A stretch of DNA of 64,000 bases from Taenia hydatigena (lineage: Eukaryota > Platyhelminthes > Cestoda > Cyclophyllidea > Taeniidae). Shown here one piece after another: positions 1 through 13,590 of this stretch. The notes under the pieces were generated by a model. It did no database searches. It worked only from the letters and a program-made list of their open reading frames with translations, and was not told the DNA's origin. Positions within the stretch are counted from its first letter, which is position 1; the number at the start of each line of letters is the position of its first letter. The stretch spans positions 16,778 through 80,777 of the forward strand of contig JADWOT020001820.1 of NCBI GenBank assembly GCA_036345935.2. The letters run 5' to 3'. Position numbers and translations under genes: made by a program.

Positions 1-3000
1 TCCACTCCAAAATAATAGCAGCAATATAAGTTTTTATTTCAGCAACGTAGTGTTTATCAACGTATTCATGCCCTCATGAGATGACTGATCTTGCAAGCAT
101 TCATCAGGATGACTTTGAGCCGGTTCAGTACATGAGTGCCTTCATTACAAATCGGTGTATACGTCGTTTTCATGGTGGCCACCCAGTGGACATTGTTTGC
201 CCCTACAGTGGATAAGTGCCAAATTTGCCCTTATGTAGGGTTGAGGTGGTGTGATTTTTTACATTAAAAACGCAGGCATCCATCACTGCGATTAATGCGT
301 GGATGCAGCCAACGTCCATCCTTGAGTTGGTTCACCTGGACAGTGAGGTGATCGTCTTAGCTATGTAAGCGTGCAATTTGCCTGATTCCTACCTTGCTTC
401 AGATTGCTCTTAGGCATGTAGGAAACGGTATTTACGGCTCTGGTTGGATTCATTTTTGCTGTTACGTAGCATGCATACGTGACGTGTGCTTCTTAGCACA
501 AAATCAAGGCTAGCAAGAAGGTTGTTTGCAATGTTAACAACAAAGCTGATAAAGACTGATTGCCTTTTGTGCTTCTGGAGTTAGGTTTGACCCATTGGAT
601 AAACCAGCACAAATGTAGTGTGATTATTTTCTTGATAATACAACCGTAGGCGTGTGTGCTGTGGTGAATTTTCCCATCAAACAGGCAGACTTTTCACAAA
701 CGCATGGTGCAGTGCTTCTGCTACTGCTCTTCTAGATGTTGCCATTGCCTTTCTTTGGTAAGGATTTACTAAAACTTGGAAGGGATTCGATAAATTTTTT
801 TCTTACATGCAACCTCATCATCACAAAAAGCTTGTCGAGCATGCACAGACAAATGCATTGAAATTTTACTTTAAGAGGAAGTGCCAGGTCTAACCCTGCG
901 ATACGCGGGCTCACGGCCACACAAATTTGTGACTGAACGTTACTTCGCTGGCCTGATTTAAGCGTTTCAATACTTTGTTTGATGTTTTGATTTGTATAAT
1001 GGCATGCAAGCACAGGCGTTGAAGTGCGTTCCAAAGAGGATGGCGGAACCAGTGTTCAGCCCTTTGTTAAAGTCATTTGTTTTCCATTGACCGCTCATTT
1101 CTTGTTGGACACAAATTGCAGCATTTAAAGGATTTTTACTTAAATTTTGAGACTATGTTTATTCGCAGCGTTGTCTTCTGTAATGCTTCCATCTCTCTGC
1201 TAGAAAGTGTTGTATCCGATTGTCAACACTTTAAAACACTACTTTGGTAGTAGTACTTTTGGTGGTACCTGTGCCACCACATGAGTGTCTGCATCGCCAA
1301 CACTTGTTTCCTTTGTGAGTGATGCTATTTCCCCGTTGAGTGAAACCATCTGCAGGTGTGCTCGAGTCACTGGCAGGAGGTTAGTGTTGGGTTCACGGAT
1401 GGCGTGTGGACTAAAAGGATGTGAACTGCTACTAAATATTACCATTGTAGCGTCAACATTTTTTTCAAAGAAGGCTTATATGAGTTGTTGTAGTCGTAAG
1501 CTTTCTCCTTCTTCCATGCGGCAATTCTGTTATCCTTTTTTCTTGAAGGTGTACAACCCGTATTCGTCAGAAAGAGGTGGTGAAGGCGGCACCCTTGATG
1601 AAGCTGGGCCAGCAATTGGATGGATAAATCGCCTTCATTTTGGTCGCCTGTGATCTTCTCATCCAGCGCCTCGGTGCTGACCCAACCACATGAGCTGGCG
1701 CATGTGCCGATGGATCGATAAGACCATCTGGTGTGCAGTCGCTGTATTATCATCTCAATGGTCTATCGATCCATGGATCGATCGACAATGCAGCAGGACG
1801 AGTTGGACTGCAGAAAATTGCACGGGCAAAGAAGTGAACTCAAAGGCACGAATCCATGCGAACGCGCCTTTGTTTCTGACGGAAATGCAATTCATTACTC
1901 TGATCCACAGCAAGTTCTTAAACCCTCTCCTTCTCCTCTTCCTCTACTTGTCATTCTCAACTCATTATATTCCCCGTCCCTGAGTCCCTTCTCACACCTA
2001 AGCTTTCGGGCCAGCTAGAGAGTTGCAAACGATGGGAATGAATTTGCAGCACCTTCAAAGGGCCGTTTGGGACTCCAAGTGCCTTGGCAACAATTCTCTA
2101 GCTAATCATAGGGATCAGATTCTTCTCTCAACGTCAATGATCAGCGTCACCTCTATCTGCAGTCGGTGGTTAGTTGCTCTTGTTGCCACCACACAAAGTA
2201 GCTTTTCTATGCTTACCAAAGATTGAATTTATCAACTTTTTGTTTGGCAAAAATAAACAAATAAAGAGTAGTTACTGTGTTTGTCACATAAGAACCCAAT
2301 CATCCTGCTCGAAATTTGGCCTGATTGGGGAGGAAGTTGGACCTCTCTTAAACGATCAGGTGTGCGAAACTTACCCTCCTACAATCGGCAACAAGTTGAG
2401 TCTGCATTACATCTTCCAATGTCTTCGTTACGGACTCGCAACCCGGTTATCCATTCGTTGGTCCAATTTTTTCGACCTGTAAATATGTGCCTCCTCTGAG
2501 TTGTTAGTTAAAGGAATCCTTTTATGAAGCGCCCAACGAAACCCTCAATCACTCGAACAAGACCTGCGTGCGGTGATTGAGTTAACAGACTGTGGATCAC
2601 TTATTAACTTCTGAAGTCTGCAGTTCAAGAAATGCCTTGGCGCAATCGTAATGATACCAGCAGCAACCACCCAGCTGAGCGCTTTGGTCTTTCACTAAAA
2701 TGCACTTGAGATGTGCTTATTGACAACCAAATCACGTTATCCAAAGCCAGACGCTACAGGATCACTTGTCTACTCACACTATCACCGCTATACGAAGGCA
2801 CAACGACATGAAATGCTCATTTTCTATTAGCAATGGCTGACGAACCCATGAAGTGAACCACAGGCTTTAAGCACTATTATTATTTCATTTGTGCGGAGGT
2901 CTCGTAGGTTCGACGATATGCCGTGTAATACAAGAAGCAAGTTTGTTCTCCACGCCAAGTAAAAGAAAAGGGTAAACATGGAATACTTGGCCATTTAGCT

Positions 3001-6000
3001 TTAAGATTTTTTTATTTTTGGATGAGAATCATTAGCATTCAATCACAACTACACAACCAGGGAGTGTAGTGCCGACGTACTAAAGAGGTGGTGAGAAGGT
3101 CTGCTGATATGCCTTAGAAACGATTTCTCTCACGATAACCACAGATGAAAGTTTTAACAACTTAGGAAACTGAATGGATGAGTTATGCAAATAACGAATG
3201 CATTACATACGCATCGCAATGTAGCTGAAGACTGCTTTAAGTGAAAAATGCCATCACTGATCCACGAGCGCCCTTTGTAATGATAAGGCTTTAACTTTCC
3301 TTCTTCCTCTTGCACCTTCAAGAGACATGCCGTTAGGTGTAAAATTGATGAACATTCCACCTTTACTTGCAAAGCAACGGCGTAAGGTATTTGGCTTGGA
3401 AAACAGTTCGCTGAGTGGCAGGCAATGGGCAAATTAGGATGGAGCCAGGATGACGTCGTTTGATTAGATGGTTCTACTGATTAGCAGACCCCACGGATAC
3501 ACTTGATTTGGTATTCGAATCTGTTTTTCAAAGAAAGTCATAAACTTTAAGTTTATTTGTGACTTATCCCTTAGTAAAGCCAGATCGCGAAAAGAAGCTT
3601 CTTATTTTATGGGTCGCATTCTGTGTTGTCAATAATTAATTGAGAACTCTATGCTTAACTTCTTAAAAGCTTTGGATAAACTTTTTAGACGCAGTCGATG
3701 TCAGTGACCATATTAACGGGTGGTTTATTCCTCGATCAACACATTTTTTGAAAATCCCTCTCATCTGCCTCTACAAAATGCGTGGTGAAAACAGCGAATA
3801 ACGGCGTTACAAGCTTTGCGGCCTCCTCTTGTCCATCCTGCTGCCTTCACTAGTGTAAAGTTAAAATTGTTCCTACGAATGGTTCTGCTTCTAGTAAACA
3901 AGTGGCAAAGTTGGCAATGAACTCAGTTTATTCGCTGGAAAGAAGCTTATCTTGCATGGTTTGGCCTGGCGTTCCACCTTTATATTAAGTAGCAGACGTT
4001 TCGGTTGTTGTTGTGACGCAAACATCTACTACTTCATATTCTTGTCCCAGCATTGCAATGATACGTGGTCTAGAGATGGTTGACATAGAAGATTTGGCGG
4101 ATTTTGCGATTTCGTCCATTTATGCACAGATCAGACCTTCAAATTTAGGCATTTGACGAGATGAGTAGGATGATGTTAGACGGGCACACAGGGATCACCA
4201 ACACGTGGAAATTAAATGTTTCCTGTGAGACTTCGTCAGAATCCGTAGAGCCATTAACAGCAGGCAAAATTCATTTGTGTGACTTCATCTCCCTGCGTTG
4301 GCATACAAGTAAGTTTTTGCGCCCTCGCCGTGAATGGGAATGGAAAGAGCAACAGAGTGGCGTGCAAGGGCACAACACAATAAACTCATGTTCAATCACT
4401 TTCTCAAATGGGCGCAATCAAATTATGACTAAAAGAATCAGAATGGCATTTTTGACTGCGATCGCCTATGATTGTTCTCGTCACAAATTTTTCCATTGTA
4501 GGCCTATTTGAATTGCAAAGAGCCTGTAATGACAATGAACATTGAGAGACCAGTTATACCACTGCGGTCTACTTTATCTCGTTTGGTCTCGCTGGTGATA
4601 TCTTTTTTACCCTGATTCATCTTGCCTTACTCGCGATTGCTGTTCTGCAATTTTTTGTCTTACTCAATTTATCTCTCATTTCCTAGAAAAAGGTAACTGT
4701 GGGCAGGTTGGCTTGTAGGAGCCCTGAATGAGTCCTGCAACCCTGTGGATAGACACTGACCGGTTAATAATAATGCGACCCCTAAGAGAGATGTAGATTG
4801 GCAATATTGATACCCGGTTATGGATCCCGTGTCCATGTGGATTAGTCTACATCGGCGTTGAGGCACGCAACTCCATTGCATGCGTCTTGCGCAATCCCCT
4901 ACTTGAAGACCAAGTCTTGTGCAGCAGCTATTATACTTACTCGTTAGAGTAGCCATTCCCCACGCTTTGTACGAAAATGGATTCAGGAGCACACGAAAAG
5001 CCCACTTCACCTCGACGTCCATGGGTGCCTAGTGCGGCCTAGCTAACCTTTCAGCATTAATGCATCTCATCTCCGGCAGCACCTGCACTCTTGCAGCCAC
5101 AGCACTTTACAACTGCCCACCTTCCTTACTTTTAATCGGCAAACTGATTGATCTACCAGCGTAAAATTGGTGTTTGCACCTCCCCCCGTAGCTTTACATT
5201 CGCTTGACTAAGGTGCGTTCTAACAAAGCTTTTCATTGCCCACAGGTCCGTCTCGGTCAGTCTCATATGCCTACCGCATGCTGCCCAAATTGACCGCCAC
5301 ACGTTTTGCAGGTCGAGAAAGGGCCGGGCGAACAGATGGATAGTCGAAAAAATCAACAGATAGGCGGGTATGTGGGTGGGTCAGCGGATGAAGAGATTAA
5401 GATAAACGCAGTGACGTAAGAAGTCATTGCACAACCGACACTAGCTTTACCGCCTCACCTAGACCCTACCTCTACATCTCTACCAAATGACCGAACAAGT
5501 GAACAAAAAGGAATATCGACGCAAATAAATAATAAAATAATTCGCAAAGTAATCATCTCGAAACAACACCCATGATAGGTTTGATGGAAGAAAAGGATAC
5601 CATGATCAGGGGAGAAGGCGGGGACAAGACGCTACTTGCAACGACTGTCCCATCCAGGTTCGCATCACTGCTATACATATACCACAGGAGAGGCGTCGCA
5701 CTGCAAAAAAAGGGACTCGTGCAACAGACACAAAGCCAAATAATGACGCAGAACTAGGGTGCAAACTGGACCACACCGGGTCTTTGCCCATGTCTGCGTC
5801 GCATTAAAGGGTTCGAGGCCCGTGTGCACCAATTGCCCCTATACCCTGAGCATGTCAATGCCAGGGACACCCCCCTTCCTGCTTCCCCCTCCCCCCAAAC
5901 TACCCAGTGCACCTACAGCTCCACTGCATCGGACACAAGCATGACAGCACTCAGTCAATCAACAGTATGTACGATAGACCTGCCATGTGTGCGCGTGTGC

Positions 6001-6727
6001 TTAAAGTAATGGAAAAAGTATTGAACGTAAACAAGACAGCTAACACGGCGAAGCAACCCATTCCTTTCCACTGTGAACAACCTCCATCCTAAGCAATCTT
6101 AGCAACAATAATGCAATCACGATGAAGCAATGCACCCGGAAAAAAATGAGTCATGAGGGTGTCAGAGAGGTGTTAATTTTAGCACCTCCGACAGTCAAAT
6201 GTTCTAATGCACATGAGGCGGCACGACCACTCACATCAGGTAGGACTGTATAAACGTTCCAACGCCACGCCTCAGACCCATGAAGTAAAGCTGGTGAAAA
6301 TAACTTCGCGAATATGCCCATAGACAACGAATTAAGTAGATCGCCTCACCTTCGCCTGCCTATCTACCCAAACTTCTGCCAACCAAATAATCCTATTAAC
6401 AGATAAGTGAAAAGAGCGTGAGTAACCAAAAAGACGAAGCCTAAAGCTTGCCGATCCATGTTTGCCTGTGTGTTGGGAGACGTCCACCAACCATTGGTCG
6501 TCAAGAATACCAATCTAACTAATTTAAAGGAGACGCCAAACCTGCAATTTTGCCTGTGTCCGCGATCCGTCAGCCAACTATCAGCCTCAAGGGGAAAACA
6601 GCTAAAGCCAAAGCTGCATACTACCACGACTAAGACAAGGGTGGCGAAGACCACACCGGACATAGTACACTGCTACAGCAGGAGTGAACAAACCGAGGTA
6701 ATCAGTGGTTGCCTTCCAAGTCATTAA
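1..6727. other. stretch without a recognisable gene
   Basis: I see no reading frame here that combines useful length, splice-site context and family resemblance. The longest open frames (about 120 codons near 1.3-1.7 kb and 4.7-5.0 kb) have rival frames on the opposite strand and no paralogue elsewhere in the window. The only clear local structure is a perfect 18-nt palindrome near 1.77 kb. Introns or exons of a gene lying mostly outside the window cannot be excluded. Confidence 0.5.
1765..1782. repeat. perfect 18-nt palindrome
   Basis: ATCGATCCATGGATCGAT equals its own reverse complement. A related GGATCGAT occurs about 60 bases upstream. It could form a short cruciform or be a dimeric protein-binding site, but nothing around it shows a function. 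Confidence 0.6.
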
Positions 6728-9420
6728 CGTGACAATACGCTTCTAATAACTATTCCACCCACAAGTATTTCGGATGCAGGCATCTCAAGATGCTTCTGTT
6801 GGCAACAACAAATGTGCACTGTTCCGTGGTTTACACAAGGAACACTAAACAGCCAAACTCATGTCCCATTTCCTGCCTTTCTTCTCACTTACAAATAACA
6901 TCAGCAGAAGGAACCGACGAAATTGCTTGACATTTAGTAAAATTTGAGCGCACGTAAAAATGGGCATTAAATTACGAGATGGTCCTCCTCAACTCCACAA
7001 AACAATGAGAAGAAGTAAAGCAGCAGCAAGCTTTCTAACCACAAGTACATTGGAACCTACTCACTTCATGCAACTGCACGTGGTGCCCATTTTACTGTTT
7101 CGACTTAGGCAGAAAACACTAAGTTGCAATGAAGCAAATTGCCGTATTCTACCTACCAGCATCCTGTACACTCAATATGCTAACTACGAATTCAACGTGC
7201 TTTGTAATGAACACTAACAACTGGTTCCAATCAAAATTCTTAGAAAGTATATGTATATTTATTCAGACCCACTAAACTCGCGACCTTTCACGGTTAGGTT
7301 ATAACAAAACGAGATTAATGGGCGAACGTACGCCATCCACTACTCTAAGCGAAAAGCGATAACAAGATGCGCGAAATGGATAAATGCTGATAACGGCATG
7401 ACCAGATGTCAGTGAGCACAAAAGTTTGAACTGTCAGCAATTAAAGCATACCACTGCTGGGTTAAGGCACCCAAACAAATGATGACAACAAACAAGTGGA
7501 ACGAGTAGGAAATGGGAAAGAAGAGATACAGTTACTCCTATACCAGCGTTGGATTCCCATAAGATAAATAGTGACTGTGGCCGATGTAAGGGGCTACACC
7601 TCGCACTAAGGCGTTACACCTCATCAACGTGCATAAAAGGCAAGTGGTATGCATAAATAGAGACGTTACAAGTATAAATAAACATGCATTTATATGCATT
7701 CACAGCCATCACACTCGTTTACATGGCCATTTCGCCTACCACTTCACAGCGCAGGAGTCACGACGCGACACCACTTGCAGTCCTCCAAGAGTTTCAACAA
7801 AATTCCATCAGCGAACGTTGATTGTAAAAACGCCTTTCGACGGTGACACAGCCTCAAAGAAATACTTGTCCTTTGCAGACTTGAAGGAAACATGGATGAT
7901 GTGCTGCTTCTTTTGTTCAGTCGTTCCCATTCTGTGCGATAAAATTCGCTGTTTGCATCCACCCATCACCTGCGCCACCAAATACTTCATTCGAGGAGCA
8001 TCCTCGAATCTGCAGGAACAAACTGAAACTTAAAGAAACAACGCCAATCAAGGCGGCGGATTGATGCGCTGAGCGACGACACAGTGGGCCGCACGCCGAC
8101 GCCGCGGTCGCACCAGAATCTTTACGACGTTGGTCTAGGTTTGTTCGGATCGCGTCTACTGAAGTTATGATGGAGAAAATATTTAACTACCCCTTCGTAG
8201 GGCACTGCAGCCATATCTGCGCCCAATCAACACGACAAATTCGACCTGTATGGTTATCGCATCAATTTGGAAAATGTAGCCATCACATTGCATTTGTGAA
8301 TCGACTTTGGAAAAGGATATACCACAAATCCATTGAGACGCAGCACAGATCACACCAACTTCTAGACAGCAATAGAGAGCAAGGCAGAGCTCCAACTTCA
8401 AATTCGGCATTTTTTCAGCAATTTCTTGCAGCACATTTGATGCGCCACCACAGACAAGTACATTCTTGTCATCCTTAAGGCTCGGACCATCATTGACCCC
8501 ACGTGAAGCCTAAAATGAAACGGTTTCCTTCCTTCTTTAACTAATAGAGCTTATCCGACCAAAACAATGCCGCAATTAAAACAGGCAACGTGCCCACCAC
8601 ATATTAAGACAGCATGCCAAACACGACCGATGACATTGAAATTGTCAAGCTTGAGGGACCGCTATCGAGCAAATATCTTCCAATCTCAAGAATTTTCGGA
8701 ATTACACAAAACACACCATCAAGCTTGGCCTTCGAACAACTGCTAAAATTTGTCCTTGCGAGTGTATGCAAACAAAATGCAGTTCATATTCGAAAATTGA
8801 TTAGTTGACAATTGATGTACAGCTACAAAAATTGCATCCTATTATAAAAAGCTGTATTTATTCGGGAAAAGGATATCAGAACATTATGCACCACATGTGA
8901 GAATTGAATCGCTATCCTCAAGCATACTAGTTATTTTGTTATAAACTTATTAACATAGGTGACAGCATCGATACAGTCCTATGGGTAGTGAAACGGTGGC
9001 GTCTGTCGACATAGTCATTGAACAATGGATAGAGATGTAGCACGCTTCCCGTTTGTCCCCTTGTCTTCTGCCCCAAAATCCTTTGGACAGATGGGTCAGA
9101 GCTAGCGGACTCTATTGCGAACTTGGGTTGCTCGGGTCACTATCTCCCCTTTCTCCTCTGGGAAATTTCGACAAGACTTGCATCACTAGGTGTGCGATTG
9201 TCCCATTTCAACAATAAAGCATTGCACAAATCCTTCCTCTTACCGACCTTGTCTTTGGTACCGTCCTTGTCGAATGTCTTTCTTCCAGTCATTAAAGTTC
9301 AAAATTCATTTTCGCATCTCATTAGTGGTGCACCTTCGCAGAGTCACAGATGCAATTTTAAGCGATTGATGGCCATCAACCTGGCAGTGAGATGTGGACA
9401 AAACAATTGGTAGGTGTTAG
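6728..9420 (+). repeat. diverged direct repeat, copy 1
   Basis: This segment aligns along its length with 27283-30205 in the same orientation. Landmarks shared in order are GACAATACG near the start, a CAAGATGCTTCT-like string, CAGCAGCAAGCTTT, CACCTCATCAA, GGCGGCGGATTGA and finally CAGTGAGATGT. Identity looks like roughly 75-80% with several indels of tens of bases. Frames open in one copy are usually broken in the other (for example 7629-8033 against the matching part near 28.2-28.5 kb), so I see no conserved protein. It may be an old segmental duplication or a non-autonomous element. No terminal repeats or target-site duplication were recognised. Confidence 0.75.
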
Positions 9421-9660
9421 AACGTTTCCATATGGTGTGAACTATGAATGCTACAATGGACGGAAGCAAGTACAATAGTAATCGTGGGGCATCCTCGCTT
9501 CCTCCTCCTCCTCATCCTCCTTCCCCTGAAAATTAACAACCACACCCTAGCAAGAAATCACCCCGCTCAACGCTCACATGTATGGACGTCGTGAAAAACC
9601 AATGCATAGCATGAAGGCTCTTTGTAATATAGTCTCAAATCAGCTTTGCCTCACGCCATA

Positions 9661-10185
9661 CCGTTGTTGTTATTGTTACTGCTAAAGGCCTCAAAATCTT
9701 ACTACTAACTTGGGTTGGAAAAAATAAACAAACAGAACAAGCAATAGTGGTGTAATTTTAAGCCTATGATAGGATCTCACCCAATTTGTGCAGCATACAC
9801 TGTCCCATGGGGGAGTACTTACCAAGGTACCGTTCTCCTCTCCCTTCGCTCTCGCCCGCTCGCCCGCCTGCCTGGAGTTCATGCAACCACACATACCGCA
9901 ACCATTCTTCTATGATGTTGAGGCCCTCTTCCAAGCCCACTGCCGGCCTGCTTATGCCCTGCGTGAATAAGTAGTCCACACTAAGGAGGGGCAAGAAAAC
10001 TCTCAGTCGCATTCATCACACATCTAATAATTGCTTCGACACCTCAGCTGTCGCCGTCGACAACGACGAGTTCAAAGGCACTTGGTGTAGTCCCAGTGGC
10101 TTCCCATGGATCGGATTCTACGCCCACATTCCCCCATGCCATCGTTGCCACCGTCGACAACTATGATGCGTGTCATTGTTGGTAG
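9661..10185 (-). repeat. inverted-duplicate segment, left copy (partner 63460-64000)
   Basis: The reverse complement matches 63460-64000 closely, including the run from GGCAGGCGGGCGAGCGGGCG through a consensus splice donor (CTTG then GTAAGT) to the GTTGTTGTT simple repeat. On the minus strand a frame containing EEGLNI and EEW can be read. In the upstream part this copy has in-frame stops where the right copy is open, and an indel shifts frame between the two. It is therefore a decayed copy of an exon-bearing segment. The function is not recognised. Confidence 0.75.
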
Positions 10186-10199
10186 GCAGTCCGTTGAGT

Positions 10200-13100
10200 C
10201 CGTAATTGACGATGACGACGACGACAACGTTGAGAAACGTCACGTAGTCAGCGTTGCAAACAATGGCGACGAAGGCGGCGGAGATGCAGCTAGTGTTGGT
10301 CAGAGGCCGACTATTACAACACATAAATACTGCACTTACAAGTTTTGCGTACAAAATTGACATCTTGTGCTGCTCACTCAACATCCCCATGCCTACCACA
10401 TAATAATTCTCCAGATGAAGTGAAGATTCCCTTTCGTCGGCCACTTTAGCACCATGTAAAGCCAAGTGCTTGGTAAGTTCTCCTCCTCGCCTTCCCTCCC
10501 ACCAAGTGGAGCCTCATTCACGACCAGAACATCATTCCCTTCTTATTCAAATAACATCCCACCTACCTACCTACTTCAATCAATCCCCTCTACTCCATTG
10601 TCCAGCACAGGGAACGAACGCAAAAAGCTTTGCCATCCAACAACCAACCAAACCACGTTTACGGAACTAAAAACGAGCCCTAGACGATCTCGACAATATC
10701 AATACGCGTAGATTTAAGTGCAACAAAACAACTAGTAGACAGTAAGAAATGCACACACACACCCGAATTCACGAAAAGAAGAGCACCTACAGTACGTTTG
10801 AAAAAAAAGCCCTAGGACACCTCTCCTTCTCGTCCTCCCCATCTTAACACAATCACTAGCGCAACTCATCAACGCGAAAAATAAACCCGTCCCCCTGCAC
10901 CCAGCTCATCAGTGTTACACTCCAGTTAGTCTATTGAGCATGCGCCCACGCCCTTCTCACCCTTCTCACACCTACCGCTGTGCCATCCAACACACACCGC
11001 TATCGTCCATGCCGACATCCACATTGCACAACAGAGGCGAGGACGCCTCCGCCAATGACTTCACGAGCTCGTACTGCCTACCATTCCACGGACTCATCAA
11101 ATGTTGCCTCACCACCGCAGTAATTTTTTAGCATCCGAAAAGGAAAAAAGCAAACAATGGAAGAGTCGATGCGTGAATATCTAATCCACTGCAAAGCTAA
11201 CGTCTCCGGACATAACTAATGATAGGAGAAAACACCTTAACGAGCAAACGTTTAAGACTGCTGCAAAGTGCAATCTGCGTAGTGATAAGACTGCTCCCCA
11301 CTAGTCACTCCTTCCTCCGCTTCTGTTGCGGCCACCTCGCCCAGACACCAACTCATGCCGTCAAAGCTAAGCCCACCATTAAGCCATCACCGACGCCCTC
11401 CACACAACACGTTTTGCAAAGATCACACCAGCACAAAAATAATCCTGATCTTTAAGTCAATGAGCAGTGAAGTCCCTAATTGTCTCACGCCCTCCATACA
11501 TGCATGTGTGAGTGGGAGTGTAGCAGCTACATTTTGCTACGAATGAATCATTAAATAAAAGTGATTGTTTAGCGCACCACTTGTGTTAGGGGGCGGGTGG
11601 CTCAAGCTAGGTTGTGATAAGTCTAGGTCGATTTAAATAATAAATTGTAGTTACTAGGACAGGCTGAGACGGCATGTTTTTAAAGAGTAAATGTGGTGAC
11701 GTCAATTAGGACTGTTTTTTACATAATCACGAGTATTTTGGGCCAATAGGCTGCCCAAAATTTTACGTGTACCAACTTCCGTATGCCAAAGCAATTCAAC
11801 GTAAGGGATTGCTACATCTTCGTTGATGCCGCTGGTTTGATGAATAAATTTTGCTGAATTTAGAAACACGCGTATGATTGGTGATGGATTTTACTCCAAT
11901 AATGTGTATGAAACTTAATCACTTGGTCCTGTACATTAAATGCAACACATCACGTCTCGTTTAAGACAAAAAATAAATGCGCTTGAGGTTTATAATCTCT
12001 AGGACACATTTTAACTGCGAATGCGTATTTTGTTAAGTAAAACAAGCCTTTAAGCTAATCAAATCGCTCATCATTTTGAGGTCATCAGCGGTAACTGCTT
12101 TCCATCTCGTTGGTAAATGGGGTCCTTTGATACACTAAAAAGTCATGATTTTGGCAGGAGAGGGCCGTATATTTTAAAAGACTTATCTTACTTACTAGGG
12201 ATCGCTTGGTAAAAATGAGCTTGTGAAGCATAATTTCACTGGAACGTGCCGCGTCTGACTGGAGCATGATTTGCTAATCATGAGTCCTCTACCTAGCGAT
12301 TCAGGGTTAGAATTCCGCCTTTGGCGTCACTTTACATGTAACTCAGGTAAGAATTAATTGCATCATATGCTTTCTTGCCATCTTTCTCGTGCATAAACTG
12401 GCAAAATCCATTTACTTGTCATTAAACTTTGCTGTTTATTCTTAAAATTTTAATTATTAATGCGCCCTAAAATTACTTAGTAAAACTAAATATCATAATT
12501 GCATATGCAAACTACGTATAACACTAAGTCAATTTAAGTTATTTAACAGCGATGTGGTTATAATTAGAAGTCTTGATAATAAGACGAGAAAAGGATTTAT
12601 TTACGAAATAGCTGCTCACTGAGTTCCACCGCCATCGGAGAGGTCAGGATGCCATTAGCTTTTGTGTGGTAGCTTAGATCACAATCAGATTATGCAAGCA
12701 GCACATTAGCGAATTGACTAAAGTGCTCTGCGTTCTAAGTACTTTTTACTTGGGTCTATAAGCGGTTTTAATTAGGCACCGGCTGTCAACTGTCTGCGAT
12801 GCCAAAAAAGTAGGTCTCCCCCGAAACCACAACATTTCGTGCCATGCAGCTGTGATAAGAGTGCGTAGTAACAAAAAGCCAGGGTGGACAGGCATTACGG
12901 TGTGTCATTTGTTGCTCATTTGAATCTGTAAGTATCTAGGATTAGGTTTCAAATGTTAGATTAGTTGCGGTCCAGTAAAGTTCAGTTCAATTTTAAGACC
13001 TTTGATGCTTAGGAATGAACGCAAGGTAATGCGAATGATTCCAATACGAAAACTAGGATAGCTTGAGTGCATAGCTGAGATCCATTTTCGTGGGTTTTCA

Positions 13101-13390
13101 CCTCAGGTTATTCAATTCTGTACCCAGCTGTTCGTTTCATCTCTACTAGCCACGTTTTTTCCCAAGTCATGTAGTAAAAATTTGGACCTGGCCGACAGTT
13201 AAGTGGACTATTTTGGCGAAGAAAGCCAAAATGATGCAAGCACATAGAGCTGCGCTATGTTCCGATTATTTAGATCCAGATTCGATTGGAATTATAATCT
13301 AGCAGCTTAGACCATTTGGTGGTTACTTGCGGCAATTCTCCTATCAGATTGGAAAAAGAAAGGTTTGGTTGATGATTGAGCGCCTAGTTT
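10200..13390. other. stretch without a recognisable gene
   Basis: This stretch holds pyrimidine-rich and short GAC-repeat tracts (near 10.21 kb) but no frame with convincing coding character. A partial tRNA-Ser-like string near 12.26-12.33 kb lacks a pairing acceptor stem and is treated as chance or a relic. Confidence 0.45.
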
Positions 13391-13440
13391 GACACAGATG
13401 ATTGATTACGTACGCTCGAACGATTGGGTATCTCTGCTAC

Positions 13441-13590
13441 CAGAAATTTTGCCCTGCCATCTATTGTCAAGATACCAACCGATGATGTAGTCAACAATGT
13501 CGCCTAGGGTTTGAGGCGGTGGATCATACTTCATGTGCACTGTGTAAGAGTCGACCGCTTTAAATTGCACGCTCTCAGAAACGCCAGAGT
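13441..13590 (-). CDS. possible fibronectin type III half-domain exon
   Basis: Read on the minus strand, a 150-nt stretch is bounded by a pyrimidine-rich acceptor (ttcccatttgtgcag) and a GTAGCA donor. It is open in one frame with phase 1 at both ends, as is usual for FnIII modules. The peptide contains SYTVHMKYDPPP, then LGDIVDYIIGWYL. This fits the A-to-C strand pattern of FnIII domains: a hydrophobic-x-hydrophobic strand, a proline-rich turn, then I-x-x-Y-x-I. The second half of the domain was not found. No other exon can be joined with confidence. It could belong to a receptor or to a decayed secreted antigen gene, or be chance. Confidence 0.33.

Noticed and set aside
1285..1653. 122-codon plus-strand frame
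   Set aside because: A comparable minus-strand frame overlaps it. There are no splice borders, no domain and no paralogue.
4669..5022. 117-codon minus-strand frame, with a donor-like GTAAGT that could make its first 79 bases an exon
   Set aside because: No domain is recognised and no following exon or paralogue was found. Chance is the simplest explanation.
7629..8033. 134-codon frame in direct-repeat copy 1
   Set aside because: The corresponding region of copy 2 is frameshifted and stopped with no bias toward synonymous change.
12250..12335. tRNA-Ser-like string (GATTTGCTAATCATG followed by GGTTAGAATTCC)
   Set aside because: The anticodon loop would have eight bases, the T-loop lacks the GTTCGA core and no 5' strand pairs with a 3' acceptor. 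At best it is a relic.
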